Shown here: positions 63,721-64,000 of the stretch, piece by piece
Position numbering within the stretch: position 1 is the first letter of the stretch
How the letters are laid out: each line of letters begins with the position of its first letter
Assembly (NCBI GenBank): GCA_930367205.1
Contig: OV884015.1
Span: 3,100,001 to 3,164,000, forward strand
DNA length: 64,000 nucleotides
DNA from: Acanthosoma haemorrhoidale
Lineage: Eukaryota > Arthropoda > Insecta > Hemiptera > Acanthosomatidae
Reading direction: 5' to 3'
Made by a program: the position numbers and the translations under genes
Notes under the pieces: generated by a model
Told to the model about the DNA's origin: nothing
The model's database searches: none
Seen by the model: only the letters and a program-made list of their open reading frames with translations

Positions 63721-64000
63721 GCAAATAGAACGGTCCAGATTGCAGATTGGTACGCCCAGCTGTTTGCCTATTCCTTCAATTCCCCACCGCTCCAATAGTG
63801 TCAACATTTTAAATCCATCCTGCTACCTATATCCACTTCATGATAAAACCAACAGATGTTGTTGGGTGGCGCTGCACCAGTTTTGTTGCTTCTTTATTCA
63901 AGTGGTAAGTCGCACCCCCACGAGACTGAGTGACCTCCGACCTCCGTCCTGAGGATGAACACAGTAGTAAAAGCTGAACCAAGGATCTTCAATGAAATGA

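Larger units (their letters stand above)
52197..64000. other. dac intron downstream of the last visible exon
   Basis: About 11.8 kb with no recognised exon. Content: homopolymers at 53089-53099, 56750-56760, 60648-60657 and 61228-61239; a 40-bp minisatellite at 55732-56060; mixed-composition blocks at 61260-61720 and 63400-63720 that resemble conserved regulatory DNA. The open frames here are short and unrecognised. The C-terminal dac exons are therefore expected beyond the right edge. Confidence 0.65.

Overview
The window is non-coding-rich, AT-rich animal DNA, almost certainly arthropod and most likely insect. It lies inside one large developmental gene, dachshund (dac), on the + strand. 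Three short exons with canonical splice sites and mutually compatible phases encode consecutive pieces of the Dac linker between the N-terminal SKI/SNO/DAC domain and the C-terminal coiled-coil domain: 18651-18784 (PGRPPKR...), 40774-40954 (EKSPLLANGYNHPPTH...) and 52137-52196 (SGIWENCRAAYEDIVKHLER). The conserved N-terminal domain exon is not in the window and should lie upstream. The C-terminal exons should lie downstream. Two further short, phase-compatible candidate exons (21999-22055 and 40424-40462) are proposed with lower confidence.

Layout: 1-18650 is intron with small repeats; 18651-18784 is a dac exon; 18785-40773 is a ~22 kb intron holding a 46-bp minisatellite, a GATA-site cluster, a candidate cassette exon, a GC-rich island and several candidate conserved non-coding blocks; 40774-40954 is a dac exon; 40955-52136 is an ~11 kb intron. 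That intron contains a full-length LTR retrotransposon (43240-50111) in antisense orientation. 52137-52196 is a dac exon, and 52197-64000 is intron with a 40-bp minisatellite and candidate regulatory blocks.

The retrotransposon is a Gypsy/errantivirus-type element of 6872 bp. It has two 264-bp LTRs that differ at one position, an exact 18-nt tRNA-Lys primer-binding site, gag, a pro-pol frame entered by a -1 shift at a U-UUU-UUA heptamer, and an intact envelope-like ORF with a furin-type site, a fusion-peptide-like segment and a transmembrane anchor. All three frames are open, so the insertion is recent. One key residue is unexpected: the integrase position that should be the catalytic Glu of D,D(35)E reads Asn.

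Most other open frames in the window are short, often lack ATG, and look like chance. No tRNA, rRNA, CRISPR or bacterial-type operon features were found. The assignment to dac comes from recognising the protein family by eye, not from a database search.
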